Source: Rhynchospora pubera (taxonomy: Eukaryota; Streptophyta; Magnoliopsida; Poales; Cyperaceae). From it: a stretch of DNA of 64,000 nucleotides. The translations under genes and the position numbers were made by a program. Position 1 is the stretch's first letter, and the number at the start of each line of letters is the position of its first letter. The notes under the pieces were generated by a model. The model was not told where the DNA came from, made no database searches, and worked only from the letters and a program-made list of their open reading frames with translations. Where the stretch lies: assembly GCA_028095005.1 (NCBI GenBank), contig CM051461.1, positions 164,148,574 to 164,212,573 on the forward strand, given 5' to 3'. This document shows, in pieces, positions 34,450-45,207 of the stretch.

Positions 34450-34775
34450 CAAAGCTGCATCAGTGATTCCAATTCCAGTTGCAAATTGGTGAAATACACC
34501 AGCATTACAACTCAAGACCTTTGGATTGATACTTTATTAGCAGACAGTATAGTTGAACAAATTAACATAAATCAAATTATGCATTAATGATGTACATTTT
34601 TCCATCGTTAACAGAACCACAGAGGGAATTTCTGACTGCCACCTACGTATTTCCATTTGTGTTGCTCCGTCTAATTGAGAGCCTCTGTCAAAACAAAAAA
34701 CAAAAAATCATTACAATTCGGCCATTTTCGTTGTCACTTGTAATTGTACAAAGTGACTAATTGAAGGTGCGAAAA
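34450..34775 (-). other. Possible 3' terminal exon of an unidentified minus-strand gene
   Basis: On the minus strand a pyrimidine-rich stretch ends TTTTGACAG at about 34684, followed by non-coding sequence with CTAATAAAG near 34534. It could be a last untranslated exon. No protein match was recognised, and the link to the promoter-like sequence near 39470 is speculation. Confidence 0.2.
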
Positions 34776-35319
34776 TTTATTTTAGGGAAAATTTTTTCTG
34801 TACCTCTCAAAACTGAGGAAATACAGAATTTGCCCCCCGAAAGTCAAAACTCCTGATTTTACCCCTCCGAATTTGGGACGCCTTCTATATTTGCCCTTCT
34901 ACCATATTTTCTAATATAAATAAGATTAAAATAATAAAACTGAAAATTTCGGACCATTTTACCCTTGTTCGAATCCAGACCCAGTCGATCGAACTAACCC
35001 ATTCGATCAGACTCAACCCATTCGTGATTCTCCTCTCCAGTCGTTCAAACCCCTTTCTTCTTCTCTCCACTCGTTCTTCTCGTCTCCACTGGAATCCTAA
35101 ATTTTCTTCTCCACTCGTTCAAACCAGAAAGACAGATACCTTTCTTCTCTCCTCTCCTATCGATGAAACCATGAAACCATAAAAATTCTCTTCTTCTCTC
35201 TAACTCGCGCTGAAACTAGGAGAACACACAAACCTCCTTCGCCTTTCTCTCCTCGCGAAGCTTCTATCGCTCGAATCTCTGCTTTTCCCTCGCATGGAAT
35301 CCATCTCCCTCCCACGAAC

Positions 35320-36130
35320 CAAGTTCGTCTTTTCTTTTCACCGCATTTCTTTTCTTTCCACTAGGTTCGTCTTTGATGATTTTTCTTTTTGTTTTTTTAA
35401 CAGTAATAGTCAAACCCTACGCAATTTTTTACTAACTGCTGAAATTGTTGCTTGTCTATGTCAACCAATAGATAAGCTAACAGTATGAGCCCAAGTCTGC
35501 CGTATCAGTTTATCCCAATTTATCTTAGATTATGTAGTATATCTGAATTTGTCAGCACTGGTTTTTTACTATTTCAATTTATGCTTAAATATAAAGAACT
35601 TTTTTAATTTGAAATCTCATACATAATTGACTATTGTAGCATACTGGTAGCGTTACATTGATTCTCTAGTTGGAAGTAGGTATCTATTTAGTTATTTTGA
35701 CTTTTACATTATGCCGATTGGGGCTAAAGGAGGTTAAATAAATAAGCTAACAAACCAAAGCAGTAATAGACACTGATCAGAAGCTTTTTTATTCTGTCAT
35801 TCTGCTGGAATATTTTTGAAACTAAGATTGCAGCTTTTGAAAATCTGCCATTCTGTTATTCTGGAATTTTTACTAACTGCTGGAATTTTTTACTAACTCC
35901 TCTAAGATAGCAGCTTTTGGAATTTATGTTGTTTCGACATATCTGATCTATTATTCCATGTGTAATGTAATAACTCAAATATCTGATCTATTAATCCAAA
36001 TTTGTGCAGAAAGAGAAGGGCAGTTAGAAAAATTACAAAAGGTGAAGATGCTCTCTAGATGGAAGCAATATGATGTTAATTTATGTTGATCTTTTTTTTC
36101 AACTTGTTTTTATTACAGGAAGAGAAGAGT
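35320..36130. other. MULE-2 interior, no gene seen
   Basis: AT-rich with T-runs; no coding signature was recognised on either strand. Confidence 0.45.
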
Positions 36131-36154
36131 AAAACATGGCAGTTAGTTTAGTTA

Positions 36155-36400
36155 GTGTTATATGCTATTTTGATGGTATTTTGTGTACCTGTTATATGCT
36201 ATTTTGTGTACCTATTATATATTCTATTTTGATGTTGTTATATGCTTGTACCTTCTATGTTGTTATATGCTTTATATCCTATTGTTTTGTGTACCTGTTA
36301 TATGTTGTTATATGCTTGTACCTTCTATTTTGATCATACTGTACCTGTCACATCTCCTATATTCTATTGTTGTTTGATGTTGTTATATACTTGTGTAAAT
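36155..36400. repeat. Degenerate minisatellite (GTTATATGCTTGTACCTTCT)
   Basis: Variants of TGTTATATGC plus TTGTACCTTCTATTTTG recur about eight times with variable spacing. They yield overlapping Cys/Tyr-rich open frames that are not genes. Confidence 0.75.
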
Positions 36401-36799
36401 GCTTGTACCACCATTTTTTTCCGTTCCATTTTTTTCTGTTTGTTTGTAAAACTGTGTACCATTTTATTCTATTTCATTTTTCATTTATTTATTTATTTAT
36501 GTTATTTTACTGTTACAAGTGTTGTTTGGTACCAAGTGTTTTGCTGTTGCGTTTATGTTGTAAACTTGGATAAAAGATGATGGGAGATGATGTATTCTAT
36601 ATAGTTAGTTATTCTGCAAATATACTTCTGCAGAATAAAAGAGGTACATTCACTGAATTTAAAGAGATACATTCACTGAAAATTTCCCCTGAATTTAATC
36701 CAAGCCAACTTCCCAGAATAAAAGAAAAGAAAGGAAACTACTTATCAATTCCTATAACTACAATTAGAAAAGCAATCACCACAACTAACAAAGCAATAA

Positions 36800-37720
36800 T
36801 CACATACATATGATTATGCAGTTTGATGTTAATAAATCCAATGATGCAACAAGTGTTTCAATTTGTCGCTCATCATCTTGACATTTCTTCTTCAATTCAT
36901 CAGTTTGAACAATTGAGATTCCAGTGTACCAACAAGCTGAACTAACTCAGATTCGATGGATTTCATTTCTTAGATAAACCAAATATTCGTTTTTCCACTT
37001 CCAAAAATTGCACCTAAAAATTTTTAGGAAAAAACAAAGAAATTAAATTAGGGTATATCAGAGTCTGAACCATATGCAAAGCAAATTCCCAAATGAAAAT
37101 ACATGTCTTTTTGAGTCTGAACCAGTCAGAATCAGATATATATAATTATTATCGATTAATAACTGCATTGTACCATTGTAAGTATTAAAACTCAATTGGC
37201 CAGAACCAGTCTGAACCATATGCATAGCAAAATGCATTGTACCAGTCAGAACCAGACTGAACCATATGCATAGCAAAAGGGAAAATTTAAATTAAATTAC
37301 ATTAAAATGCATTGTACCATTGAACCAGTCTGAATCAATCAAATTACAAATAGAATTCTTGCGCCAGCATTAAAAATCAAACTCAATTAACAAAAAATCG
37401 ACAAAAAATTAAAGACTCAAATAGCAAAATAGCATTAAAATTCTTGCGCTAGCATTCCTTTTTGAGAAATTTGAAGAAAATGCTACGCATAGAAAAATAA
37501 TTAACATGTTTACGCATTTATAGAAAGGTCTTCCTGGATTGACTTTTGTTCTGCTCACAAACCTCTTCACAGCGACACCACAGTCCGGGCATGGCACGAG
37601 TAGCAAACGTTCCCTTCCACTTGTCTGGGGGCCGACGCTCGACGAAACTGAATGAGAGAGGGTTTTTGATATGCTCGAACGGGGATGAATGGCGGAGAGT
37701 GCCAACGCGATAGAGCAGCG
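36800..37720 (-). pseudogene. GRF-type zinc-finger gene remnant in MULE-2
   Basis: On the minus strand one exon (to 37514) encodes a Ser-rich leader and the first half of a GRF zinc finger: CPDCGVAVKRF then NPGRPFYKC. A donor GTAAAC follows. A second exon after TTTTTAG near 37010 encodes the second half, CNFWKWKNEYLVYLRNE, but in a frame not matching the first exon. Coiled-coil pieces typical of plant GRF proteins (ESELVQLVGTLESQL and KKKCQDDERQIETL) follow in two further frames, then a hydrophobic stretch resembling a C-terminal membrane anchor. No in-frame ATG is visible for exon 1. GRF fingers bind nucleic acid in several DNA-repair proteins and many uncharacterised plant proteins. At least two frameshifts make this a relic. 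Confidence 0.75.
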
Positions 37721-38141
37721 ATTCGAGAGCGAGAGAAGCTTTGCGACAAGAGGAGAGAAAGGCGAAGGAGGTTTGTGTGTTCTCTTGGTTTCAGCGCGAG
37801 TGGAGAAGAAAATTTAGGGTTCCAATGGAGAGGAGAAGAATGGGCAGAGAGAAGAAGAAGAAAGGGGTTTGAACGAGTGGAGAGGAGAATCACGAATGGG
37901 TTGAGTCTGATCGAATGGGTTAGTTGGATCGATTGGGTCTGGATTCGAACAAAGATAAAATAGTCCGAAATTTTCAGTTTTATTGTTTTAATCTTATTTA
38001 TATTAGAAAATATGGTAGAGGGGCAAATACAAAAGGTGTCCTAAATTCAGAAGGACAAAATAAAAAATTTTGACTTTTGAAGGGCAAATCCTATATTTCC
38101 TCTGTTTTGAGGGGTACAGAAAAAATTTTCCCTTTATTTTA

Positions 38142-38800
38142 CTTAACCGTATCACTTTGTACAATTAAACTTTACAAAGCGAGATTAAAAGTGACAACGA
38201 AAGTTGCTTTTAAAACATTGCTAAAGAATATTTTTCATAACCATCAGCTTTGCTAATTACTATTTTTAGGCGCATTGGGAAAAAATAATAATAAAATAAA
38301 AATCGTTATTAGAAATAAAATATTTTGTACTCTTAGAATGGTTAAAAAATTTATTTTTTTAATTAAAAAAATTGTTATATCTGAATGATTCTCAATATAA
38401 ATCAAGAGTGACCTTTTAACTCTATTACAAATTTTTACTTTTGAATGTAGTATACAATTCTGAAATCACTAATTGTAAAAAAAAATTAAAAAAAATGTAT
38501 TTCATAATATTTAATTTAAAACAGGTTCTTCAGAATCTCGCATGATTTGTGACACATTTCTGACAAAACTGTTCGATAAATTAAGAGATACTGACACAGT
38601 TCTTAGTAGGCGTAAGAAATGAGAACCATTAAAATAACTGTACTTCAATTTTAACTAATAGTTAAATCGATTGTAATATTTATTAACAGAATTAAAAGAT
38701 TGAAAATAAATTACAAATCATGACAGTTGTTCTGTATAGCTTAATAAGAATAGCCATTTAACCGAACTCTGTCATATCTAAAAACCAAAACAGAACTTCA
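38142..38800. other. Intergenic, no gene seen
   Basis: The first 80 bp (TCACTTTGTACAATTAAAC...GTGACAACGAAAG) form a diverged inverted match to 34725-34762 on the other side of MULE-2, possibly the ends of an older element that MULE-2 entered. Confidence 0.4.
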
Positions 38801-38809
38801 AAAGAAAAA

Positions 38810-38910
38810 TTGGATCAGACTTCTGGCTTGATTTCTCCAAAGAGAAATTAAATAAAGCGCTCCTTGATATCAGAGTCGATCATGTGGGGAAAAAGAATCC
38901 TCATATCCAA
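38810..38910 (-). ncRNA. Candidate structured RNA, copy A
   Basis: A 101-bp unit bounded by the perfect stem TTGGAT/ATCCAA contains an internal 7-bp hairpin (ATTTCTC CAAA GAGAAAT on the plus strand). It is about 87% identical to copy B at 39153-39249, with stems conserved and differences mostly in loops. On the minus strand ATGATCG and CTGA resemble C/D box motifs, but box C lies too far from the terminal stem for a canonical C/D snoRNA. The class and strand are uncertain. Confidence 0.35.
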
Positions 38911-39152
38911 TTAAAAAGATTAAACAAAATTGTAAATACAGTAGTGTGAAACCCGAACAAATCAGATCATGTTATGACATCTTAAACAGTAAAATCTGTA
39001 ATGTTGAGCCTTGAAATTGCAGAAAGGACCAGATCCTACAAATCAGATAAAGACCCTAATTGCATTACTTCTCAAAGACAAGCTGAAACGCATTCGGATT
39101 TATTTCAAGGAAAACTTGTTAAAAATATGAAAGAGAAATATTAATGGAAAAA

Positions 39153-39249
39153 GGATCAGATTTCTGGCTTGATTTCTCCAAAGAGAAATTAGTAAAAGCG
39201 CTCAGTATAATCAGAGTCGATCATTTGGGGAAAAAATCCTCACATCCAA
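39153..39249 (-). ncRNA. Candidate structured RNA, copy B
   Basis: It shares GGATCAGA...TTCTGGCTTGATTTCTCC and the end CGATCAT...ATCCAA with copy A, including the internal hairpin. The terminal stem here is reduced to GGAT/ATCC. Separation from copy A is about 340 bp. Confidence 0.35.
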
Positions 39250-39459
39250 TTTCCACAAAATCAATTATCAATTAAAACGAAAAATACAAGAAAGAAAAAA
39301 AGTTTAAGCTCCAATCTGGAAGAGAAAGAAATGAACTGATGTACAAACATAGACAACGAGAAAGAATAGTGGTTCTGAATTGATGAACAAAACATCAACA
39401 GGACTACAAAAAAGAGGGGGTGCAAACGGCGGGATATAAGAAGCTGTGATTGGTACTCA

Positions 39460-39690
39460 TTTTATAAGGGAGAAAGAATTGGGGTTATCAAAACCCTAGG
39501 CGGCCGCTTTGATATCCAGCGGCGCATCAGATGCCACATTGATAATCTGACGGTCGAAAGACTGGTTGCGATTAAAATAGAGAAACTTCGCTTTTAGAGG
39601 TATTTCTAGGCCTCTCAGCCTGTTTCATTTCACCAGCTAACGGACAAAATGATCAAGCTTCCAGGGCCGAGTTATAAAATATATTGGGCC
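39460..39690 (-). promoter_or_regulatory. Promoter-like cluster: TATA, telo-box, site II
   Basis: On the minus strand TATAAAA lies at 39466-39460. A telo-box AAACCCTA lies at about 39489-39496 and a site II TGGGCC at 39685-39690. In plants, telo-box plus site II is typical of ribosomal protein and snoRNA gene promoters. The two structured repeats lie 200-650 bp downstream on the minus strand. A working promoter is inference. Confidence 0.4.
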
Positions 39691-39759
39691 TTATTCAAGC
39701 CACTTTGCGGTGTGTACATTCATTACTTACAACTACTGCAGCAAACAGCCGAAACAGTA

Positions 39760-39970
39760 ACGAAACTAAAATGTTTTATTAACTGTTTTGTTTTATTGAT
39801 AAAACTGACAATTAATTTCGTTAACAGTTTCGTTTTAGACAAAATGATCAAAATCGATGAAATTTTCATGATTTACATATGGATGAAATCGTTTCATTGT
39901 TTCATTTTTGAAACGCAACCATATTCCTTAGTCGTTTCGTTTTGTTCATAACGGTCGAAACAACTTCCAT
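39760..39970. repeat. Dispersed MITE family, copy 3
   Basis: Repeats of GTTTCGTTTTAGACAAAATG and TGAAACGCAACCATA match the block at 6874-7163. Boundaries are not defined. Confidence 0.4.
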
Positions 39971-42200
39971 TTTCAGTGCTACTTAGAACCATAGAAGTCA
40001 TTTCCTGCTTGGTAATTAATATCTTATCTTTGTTGTTTTTTTAAAAAAAAAACAAAATCTGTCTGAGTATGAGATGTGATATACACCATTCAGTGTTTTA
40101 CCATCTGTGTCATCCACTTCTCGCTTTTTCTTCCTCTATGTTCTTTCTCTATTCTTTTTTTGTCTTTTTTTTCCTTTTCTTCTCCCTCCATCCTTGCTTT
40201 TCTCATCCTTCCCCTCAACTCCGCTTTTCTTTTCCTTCACCTCACATCCGCCACCCTTATTTTCCTTGCCTCCTCCTCTCCTCCCCTCACCTTCGCTTCT
40301 TTTCCTCTTCACCTCACCTCCGCCATTCCTTCGTCGGTCTAGCCTCCTCTCCTTTTTATGCCGCCTTCTGCCTTTCCTCACTTTTGTCATCCCCCATCTT
40401 GCCTTTTTCTCCATCTACTCCACATTTCTCTCCTACCTATGTCTCATTTCCTTCGCATCCAAGATATGTACTATGTCTTATTTCTCAAAATGCACATATA
40501 CAATAATGAAATGAACATATACCAAGTTAAGATGAACAAAGAATCAAAGTGTACATATACAAGAACAAACTGAACATATATAACAAACAAATTAAACAAA
40601 TATTCCAAAAAAATAAAGTGAACATATACAATAAACAAAGAGAACATATATTTTTTTAGTATTACTGATTTAGTACATATCAAATACTCTTTTATAACTA
40701 AATGAACAGTTAATTCTATTATATACTCTCTTAGTAATACTAGCTAAGAGAAAAATAATATGTACTCCTTTGTTATAACAAACTAAACACTTATAGAGAG
40801 AGAAAAATGTAAAAACAAAAGTGAGTGAGTGAAACAGAAGGAAGCACACAGAGCACGTAGCAAGATGAGCGAGTGAGTAGGAAGCACACCGAAGAGAGAG
40901 GGGAAAGAAAGGAGAGAGATCCAAAAGGAAGGAAAGGGAGGGCACTAAAAGGAGGAAACACAAGGAAAAAACGGAAGGAAGAGAAGGGAGGAAAGGGGAG
41001 GGAGCCTTCAACAGCTGGATGAACATTAATTGGATGGTTACTACCGATTACCTAGTATTGCATCTGTTTATCTTGGGTACTTCGGGGTATGAGTTCAGGT
41101 TTTGACTAGTCATGCACTTGTTTGCATTTTTTTTCTTGTGTGGTTTATGTTGTACAATAGTTGTACCTGTTTTTTTTCTTTTTCTTTACTAGGTAGCAGC
41201 ATCTTGCTACGTGCTCTGTATGACTTTGTTTTGATTAATTGGAGGCTCCCCTGTGTTGGGGATCTGTTTTTGCTCTAAAAAAAAAAATATATATGTTTCA
41301 TGTTCAATGTGCAATTGGATTCAACAAGACTGTTTCACAATTTGCAATAGTACAGGAAACAATAGTCAAAAAATAAAAAATAAAAAAAAAGCAAGAAAGA
41401 GAGAGAAACTATTATTTATCAGATCATTTGTCTTTAAAATGAAGTTAAGGAATTCATATCTTACTTTTTTAGGAGAACTTTTTTTTAAGATATTTGTAGA
41501 GATAATTGTTTATATAGAACTTGGCAGTGACCCGCCACTCAGTCCATATATCCTACAAAACTTGCAAAAAATGGGTTTGAAATTAAGTGGAAATTTATAA
41601 CATATACATTAATTTTTTCACAGACATTTTAATTTAAATTTTAATGGGAGTCGACTATTATCCTATAAATGTTTTTCTAGAAAAACTATTATCCCTATAA
41701 ATGGTAGTTTTTTTTCGAAGAAAAAATAATACCCTTAGATACTATTTATAATCAAACTGTAATATTTCTACAATAAATCACCATTCGTTTCAAGTGAAGA
41801 ATGTCTATCAGTACATTTCTTGCAATAATTCTCCTTTTTTGCAGAAAATGTATTAAGCGACATTGTACTATTAGCACAGATTGTAGAATTTAAAAGTATA
41901 CATAATAAATTACTGATACTACTAAAGTAGGTACAAGAGAACTGACCGATGCCGCTGTATAAGCTAAAAAGTTAGCAACACACTAGATAAGTTAAGGTGT
42001 AAGAATTTACACCTACTTACATGACACAATAAACAGAATTAGATAATCCATACAAAGTAAATAGAAAACTGAAATTGCATCCTACCTCTATAAGTTAGCA
42101 AAAGAATTTACTAACTACACATCACCACCTACTTTTTGACAGACTACCGCGACAGTACTAAACAAAATGTAACGGTTAAATTAGCAAGACAATTAAAAAA
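39971..42200. other. Intergenic; low-complexity tracts
   Basis: The stretch 40100-40450 is a CT-rich tract that opens long frames on both strands. At 40480-40640 (T/G)AACATATACAA repeats occur. At about 41040-41290 a unique-looking stretch ends in an A-run and may be a LINE-like 3' end. No gene recognised. Confidence 0.4.
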
Positions 42201-42202
42201 CC

Positions 42203-43695
42203 CTAGTGATCAAGTGATTTGACAAAGCGACTTAGATCTCTGGACACCACAACATTGGACTTCATCTCCTTAGACAAATTCATGGCTAGTTTTTTGGGTA
42301 CCAGACACTTCCCATTGGCAGACAAGTACCCTTGCATATTTGTTGAACCGAGCAACACACGCATATACTCTTCAACTGATAATGGAACCTCCCTGGCCTA
42401 ATATAAGAAAATAAAGGATAAATTTAATCCCCAGTGATTCCTTAAATACCCCTATTTTGAATTGTATCCATATCTATTTTTTAACATAGCTTTGAATTTT
42501 TATTTTTCATTTTTATTTTTTTCATTTTTATTTTCTCAGGGTATTTGACAGGTAGTTGCAACTTGCAACCCCTAATAGCCCCAAACAAAGCCATTTCAGA
42601 TGCTTCTTTACCATACAAACTATGATATATCAAGCCAAATACCAAATTTCGGGTGGACCTTAGCAAGAAGTGTAATAAAATTGTACACAAACATCATCAC
42701 AAGTTCAAGAACGCCATAGAAGTGATGTAAACAGATAATATCAAAATAAAACAAAATTGACAATATAATTCTTCACAATAACAGAATTAATCAATTAACA
42801 AATTTACCTCCTTTGAATCCATCATAGCAAGGAAACCGATCTGGGCTTGCAAAAACTTGACATACTTGACCGAGGCCAGGAGCATCTCTGCTGTGTTCAT
42901 GCGGGTTCCACCAGGAATCAGCTTTGCCAGTTCTTGGGTCTTTTCGCTTATCTTCTTTCTCCTAACTCTGGCTGCAACACTCTGTGCCGTTGCACACTCA
43001 ACTGGTGGCACCAACATACCCTTCACAGTACCAGTACATGGTCTGACTGGAAAACCAGGGTTTCGGTAAATGACATTTACTTGGTTGGTCAAGCAAGCAG
43101 CACTGAAGTGGTTGTTACAAGTCTGGTGATACTTCAGGACAGCACTAGACGAAAATTCAGCACTCGCATAGCATGAATTTTGGGCATTTGTGCGATACGA
43201 ATTTTGATGGAGAGACTGGATAGGATGGGTTGCTATAGGGGAAGAGTTGAGAGTCGGTACCGGCAGTGGCTGTGGAAGGGGCTGGGTATTTGAATTGTGT
43301 TGGGTTGTCGGTACCGGCAGTGATGGTGGCAGGAGCAGCGGTTGGGGATTTGCATTGTGTTGGGTTGTCAGTACTGACAGTGGTGGTGGCGGGAGCTGGG
43401 GCTGAGGGTTTGCATTGTGTTTGGTTGTCGGTACTGGCAGTGGCGGTGGCAGGAGCAGGGGCTGGGTGTTTGCATTGTGTTGGGTTGTCGGTACTGGCAG
43501 TGGCAGTGGGGGGATCAGGGGCTGGGAATTTGCATTGTGTTGGGTTGTCGGTTCGGGGTTTAAAAGAGCACCAATGTCAATTTCAGGGTTGTCAAGTTGA
43601 TCATATATGAAGCCCATCAGAGAATCCGTTAATTCCAATTGCGGATCACACGAACCCGGCAGCTGAGATATGTTTGAAAGGTAGCTTAATGCCAT
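42203..43695 (-). CDS. bHLH transcription factor (bHLH52/53-like)
   Basis: Exon 1 (43695-42808) and exon 2 (42397-42203) join in phase (GAG|GCC) to give 360 residues. The bHLH domain spans about residues 238-288, from QSVAARVRRKKISEKTQELA through NTAEMLLASVKYVKFLQAQI. The C-terminal exon has the conserved KCLVPKKLA and VSRDLSRFV stretches. These match the small Arabidopsis bHLH52/53 group. The basic region has Ala at the usual E-box-contacting Glu position, as I recall for this group, so DNA binding is probably atypical. Residues about 50-150 are five copies of a 20-residue PTTQHNAN-QPLL-PP-LPV repeat. I start at ATG 43695 (MALSYLSNIS) because a splice acceptor (AACCCTTTCAG) lies just upstream, and an in-frame ATG at 43749 falls in the intron. 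Confidence 0.85.
43257..43556 (-). repeat. Coding minisatellite, five 60-bp units
   Basis: Five tandem units of exactly 60 bp inside bHLH exon 1, each including TTTGCATTGTGTTGGGTTGT. Every unit length is a multiple of three, so copy changes keep the frame. Confidence 0.9.
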
Positions 43696-43720
43696 CAAAG
43701 TAGTCTGGCGATCTCTTAAT

Positions 43721-44340
43721 CCTGAAAGGGTTAAAGAAAAATTAGTCAAACAGATTAGAATTTAGGAGGCGATGTGTTACTACGAGTCTACAACAATTTC
43801 CTCAAAAGAGTGCAAAATTACCAATTCGCATTATTTTTCTTTATCGCCTCATTAAAAATATTGTTTGGAGAACACTTTGTTCCTCAATTTACTCCCACAT
43901 AATCAAAACCCTGAAGAGAAGATATCAATTTGAATTAGCCTAAAACATAGGTCGCAAATTGGGACAATTCCAAGTTATCTACGCCAACCAATTTCGATTC
44001 TGAATTCCAAGATAAATCAAAACGAGAGAAATACAAGGGCTAATTAATCTCAAAGACTCAAAGTTTGAATCTTTTTCCTCATCTGTAAAGCCACGTTCCT
44101 TTTTTCTTTCTGTTTTTCTGAGGAAAGATATTGCTGAAGTAAATGCAATGAAACAATTCAAATCAAAGAGAAAAGATACAAACTAATTTAAAGCGAAAAT
44201 AACTCTTTGAAAACATCAAACAAGGCAAGAAGCCACTTCAAACTGTGAGTGGAATATGAAAACAAGAAAAAGTAAGCATGACAAGAGAGAGAAAGAGACG
44301 TACCTTTTAGAGAGAGAGAGAGAGAATTCTTCAGACCAGT
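43721..44340 (-). promoter_or_regulatory. 5' UTR exon and intron of the bHLH gene
   Basis: On the minus strand, a GA/CT-repeat leader ends in a strong donor AAAAG|GTACGT at 44304/44303. The matching acceptor TTTCAG ends at 43722 and the exon resumes at 43721, giving a 582-bp 5' UTR intron. The transcription start is probably near 44340-44370. Inference from splice consensus. Confidence 0.5.
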
Positions 44341-44484
44341 GCAAAGACTACTCGCTTAACAGTTATCTAATGCCTCTTTTAATGATTTTGGAAAAAGCAA
44401 TTGAACAGTTAATAAGACCTAGGCGAGCAGTTATTATGAGAGGGGGGAGAAAATAGAGATTGATTAGGGCACTACGCGAAATTT

Positions 44485-44960
44485 CGACTTCTGTAACGGT
44501 TAATAAAAGGCATTTGTAACGGTACACGTAACGTTACAGTAGCCCCCGTTACAGAATGTCTAATAACCGTTACAGATCTATAACGGTTATTATCTAATAA
44601 CCGTTACAGAAGAATGGCTTCTGTAACGGTTATTATCTAATAACCGTTATGGTATAGTGGACGGAAAATGTGGTTACGGTTTTATTGAGAACATTTGTAA
44701 CGGTTAATAGATAACAACCGTTACAGAAGACTGGCTTCTATAACGGTTGTTATATAATAACCGTTATCCTATTATTGACGGAAATACATTTTTACTATTT
44801 TTTTAGATCCAGTGTAACGGTTATAATCTAATAACCGTTACAGAATCCAGTCTTTTGTAACGGTTATTAAGGAATAACCGTTACAGATATTGTTGATATA
44901 AAAGAAATGAAATTATGAATTCTGTAACGGTTATTCCTTAATAACCGTTACAAAAGACCT
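44485..44960. repeat. CACTA left subterminal repeats
   Basis: About twenty half-sites of GTAACGGTTA / TAACCGTTAC in 475 bp, mostly paired as palindromes such as TGTAACGGTTATTA-n-TAATAACCGTTACA. Confidence 0.9.
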
Positions 44961-45060
44961 TCTTTTTTTTTTGAATTTGGCATGTTTTATTGGCTAGCCC
45001 AGTTTTGCTAGCCGAATTGGTACCAAATTGGTACCCAATTTACATTATACAATCCAACAT
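44960..45060 (-). mobile_element. Possible LINE/SINE tail inside the CACTA element
   Basis: Read on the minus strand, CCAATAAAACATGCCAAATT is followed by a run of A at 44973-44962, an A-tailed retroposon-like end. No target duplication was identified. Confidence 0.3.
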
Positions 45061-45207
45061 GCAGCAGACAAACATATATCATGCATATATCAGATGTCAC
45101 ATATATATACCAAGCACAAAACATATATCAATACATATATCAATATGTAGCAAAAATTAACAAAGTAACTATACATAGAGTTAACACCAAATCAAGTCAA
45201 AATTTTC

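Larger units (their letters stand above)
34785..38132 (-). mobile_element. MULE-2: Mutator-like element carrying a GRF zinc-finger gene
   Basis: The 3348-bp element starts GGGAAAATTTTTTCTGTACC and ends with the inverse form, within a perfect 9-bp duplication TTTATTTTA (34776-34784 and 38133-38141). The inverted repeats exceed 320 bp and extend with gaps to about 35310 and 37690, reaching into the start of the internal gene. It carries a minus-strand GRF-type zinc-finger gene remnant and no recognisable transposase. A gene start duplicated within the inverted repeats is a pattern known from gene-carrying MULEs. Confidence 0.9.

Noticed and set aside
36136..36580. Cys/Tyr-rich ORFs in MULE-2
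   Set aside because: They come from a TTATATGC minisatellite; overlapping frames show the same repeat and no domain.
37567..37963. ORFs overlapping the GRF exon in other frames
   Set aside because: They lie in the MULE-2 inverted repeat and lack the Cys pattern; the GRF frame explains the sequence.
38810..39249. Canonical C/D box snoRNA call for the duplicated units
   Set aside because: Box C-like ATGATCG deviates from RTGATGA and sits about 20 bases inside the closing stem; kept only as an unclassified RNA candidate.
40069..40514. Three long overlapping plus-strand ORFs and one minus-strand ORF
   Set aside because: They arise from a CT-rich low-complexity tract; composition is Ser/Phe/Leu/Pro only and no motif is present.
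43266..43610. Plus-strand ORF of 114 codons with Gly/Ala/Val repeats
   Set aside because: It is the complement of the 60-bp minisatellite in the bHLH exon; the minus-strand frame has the conserved domain.
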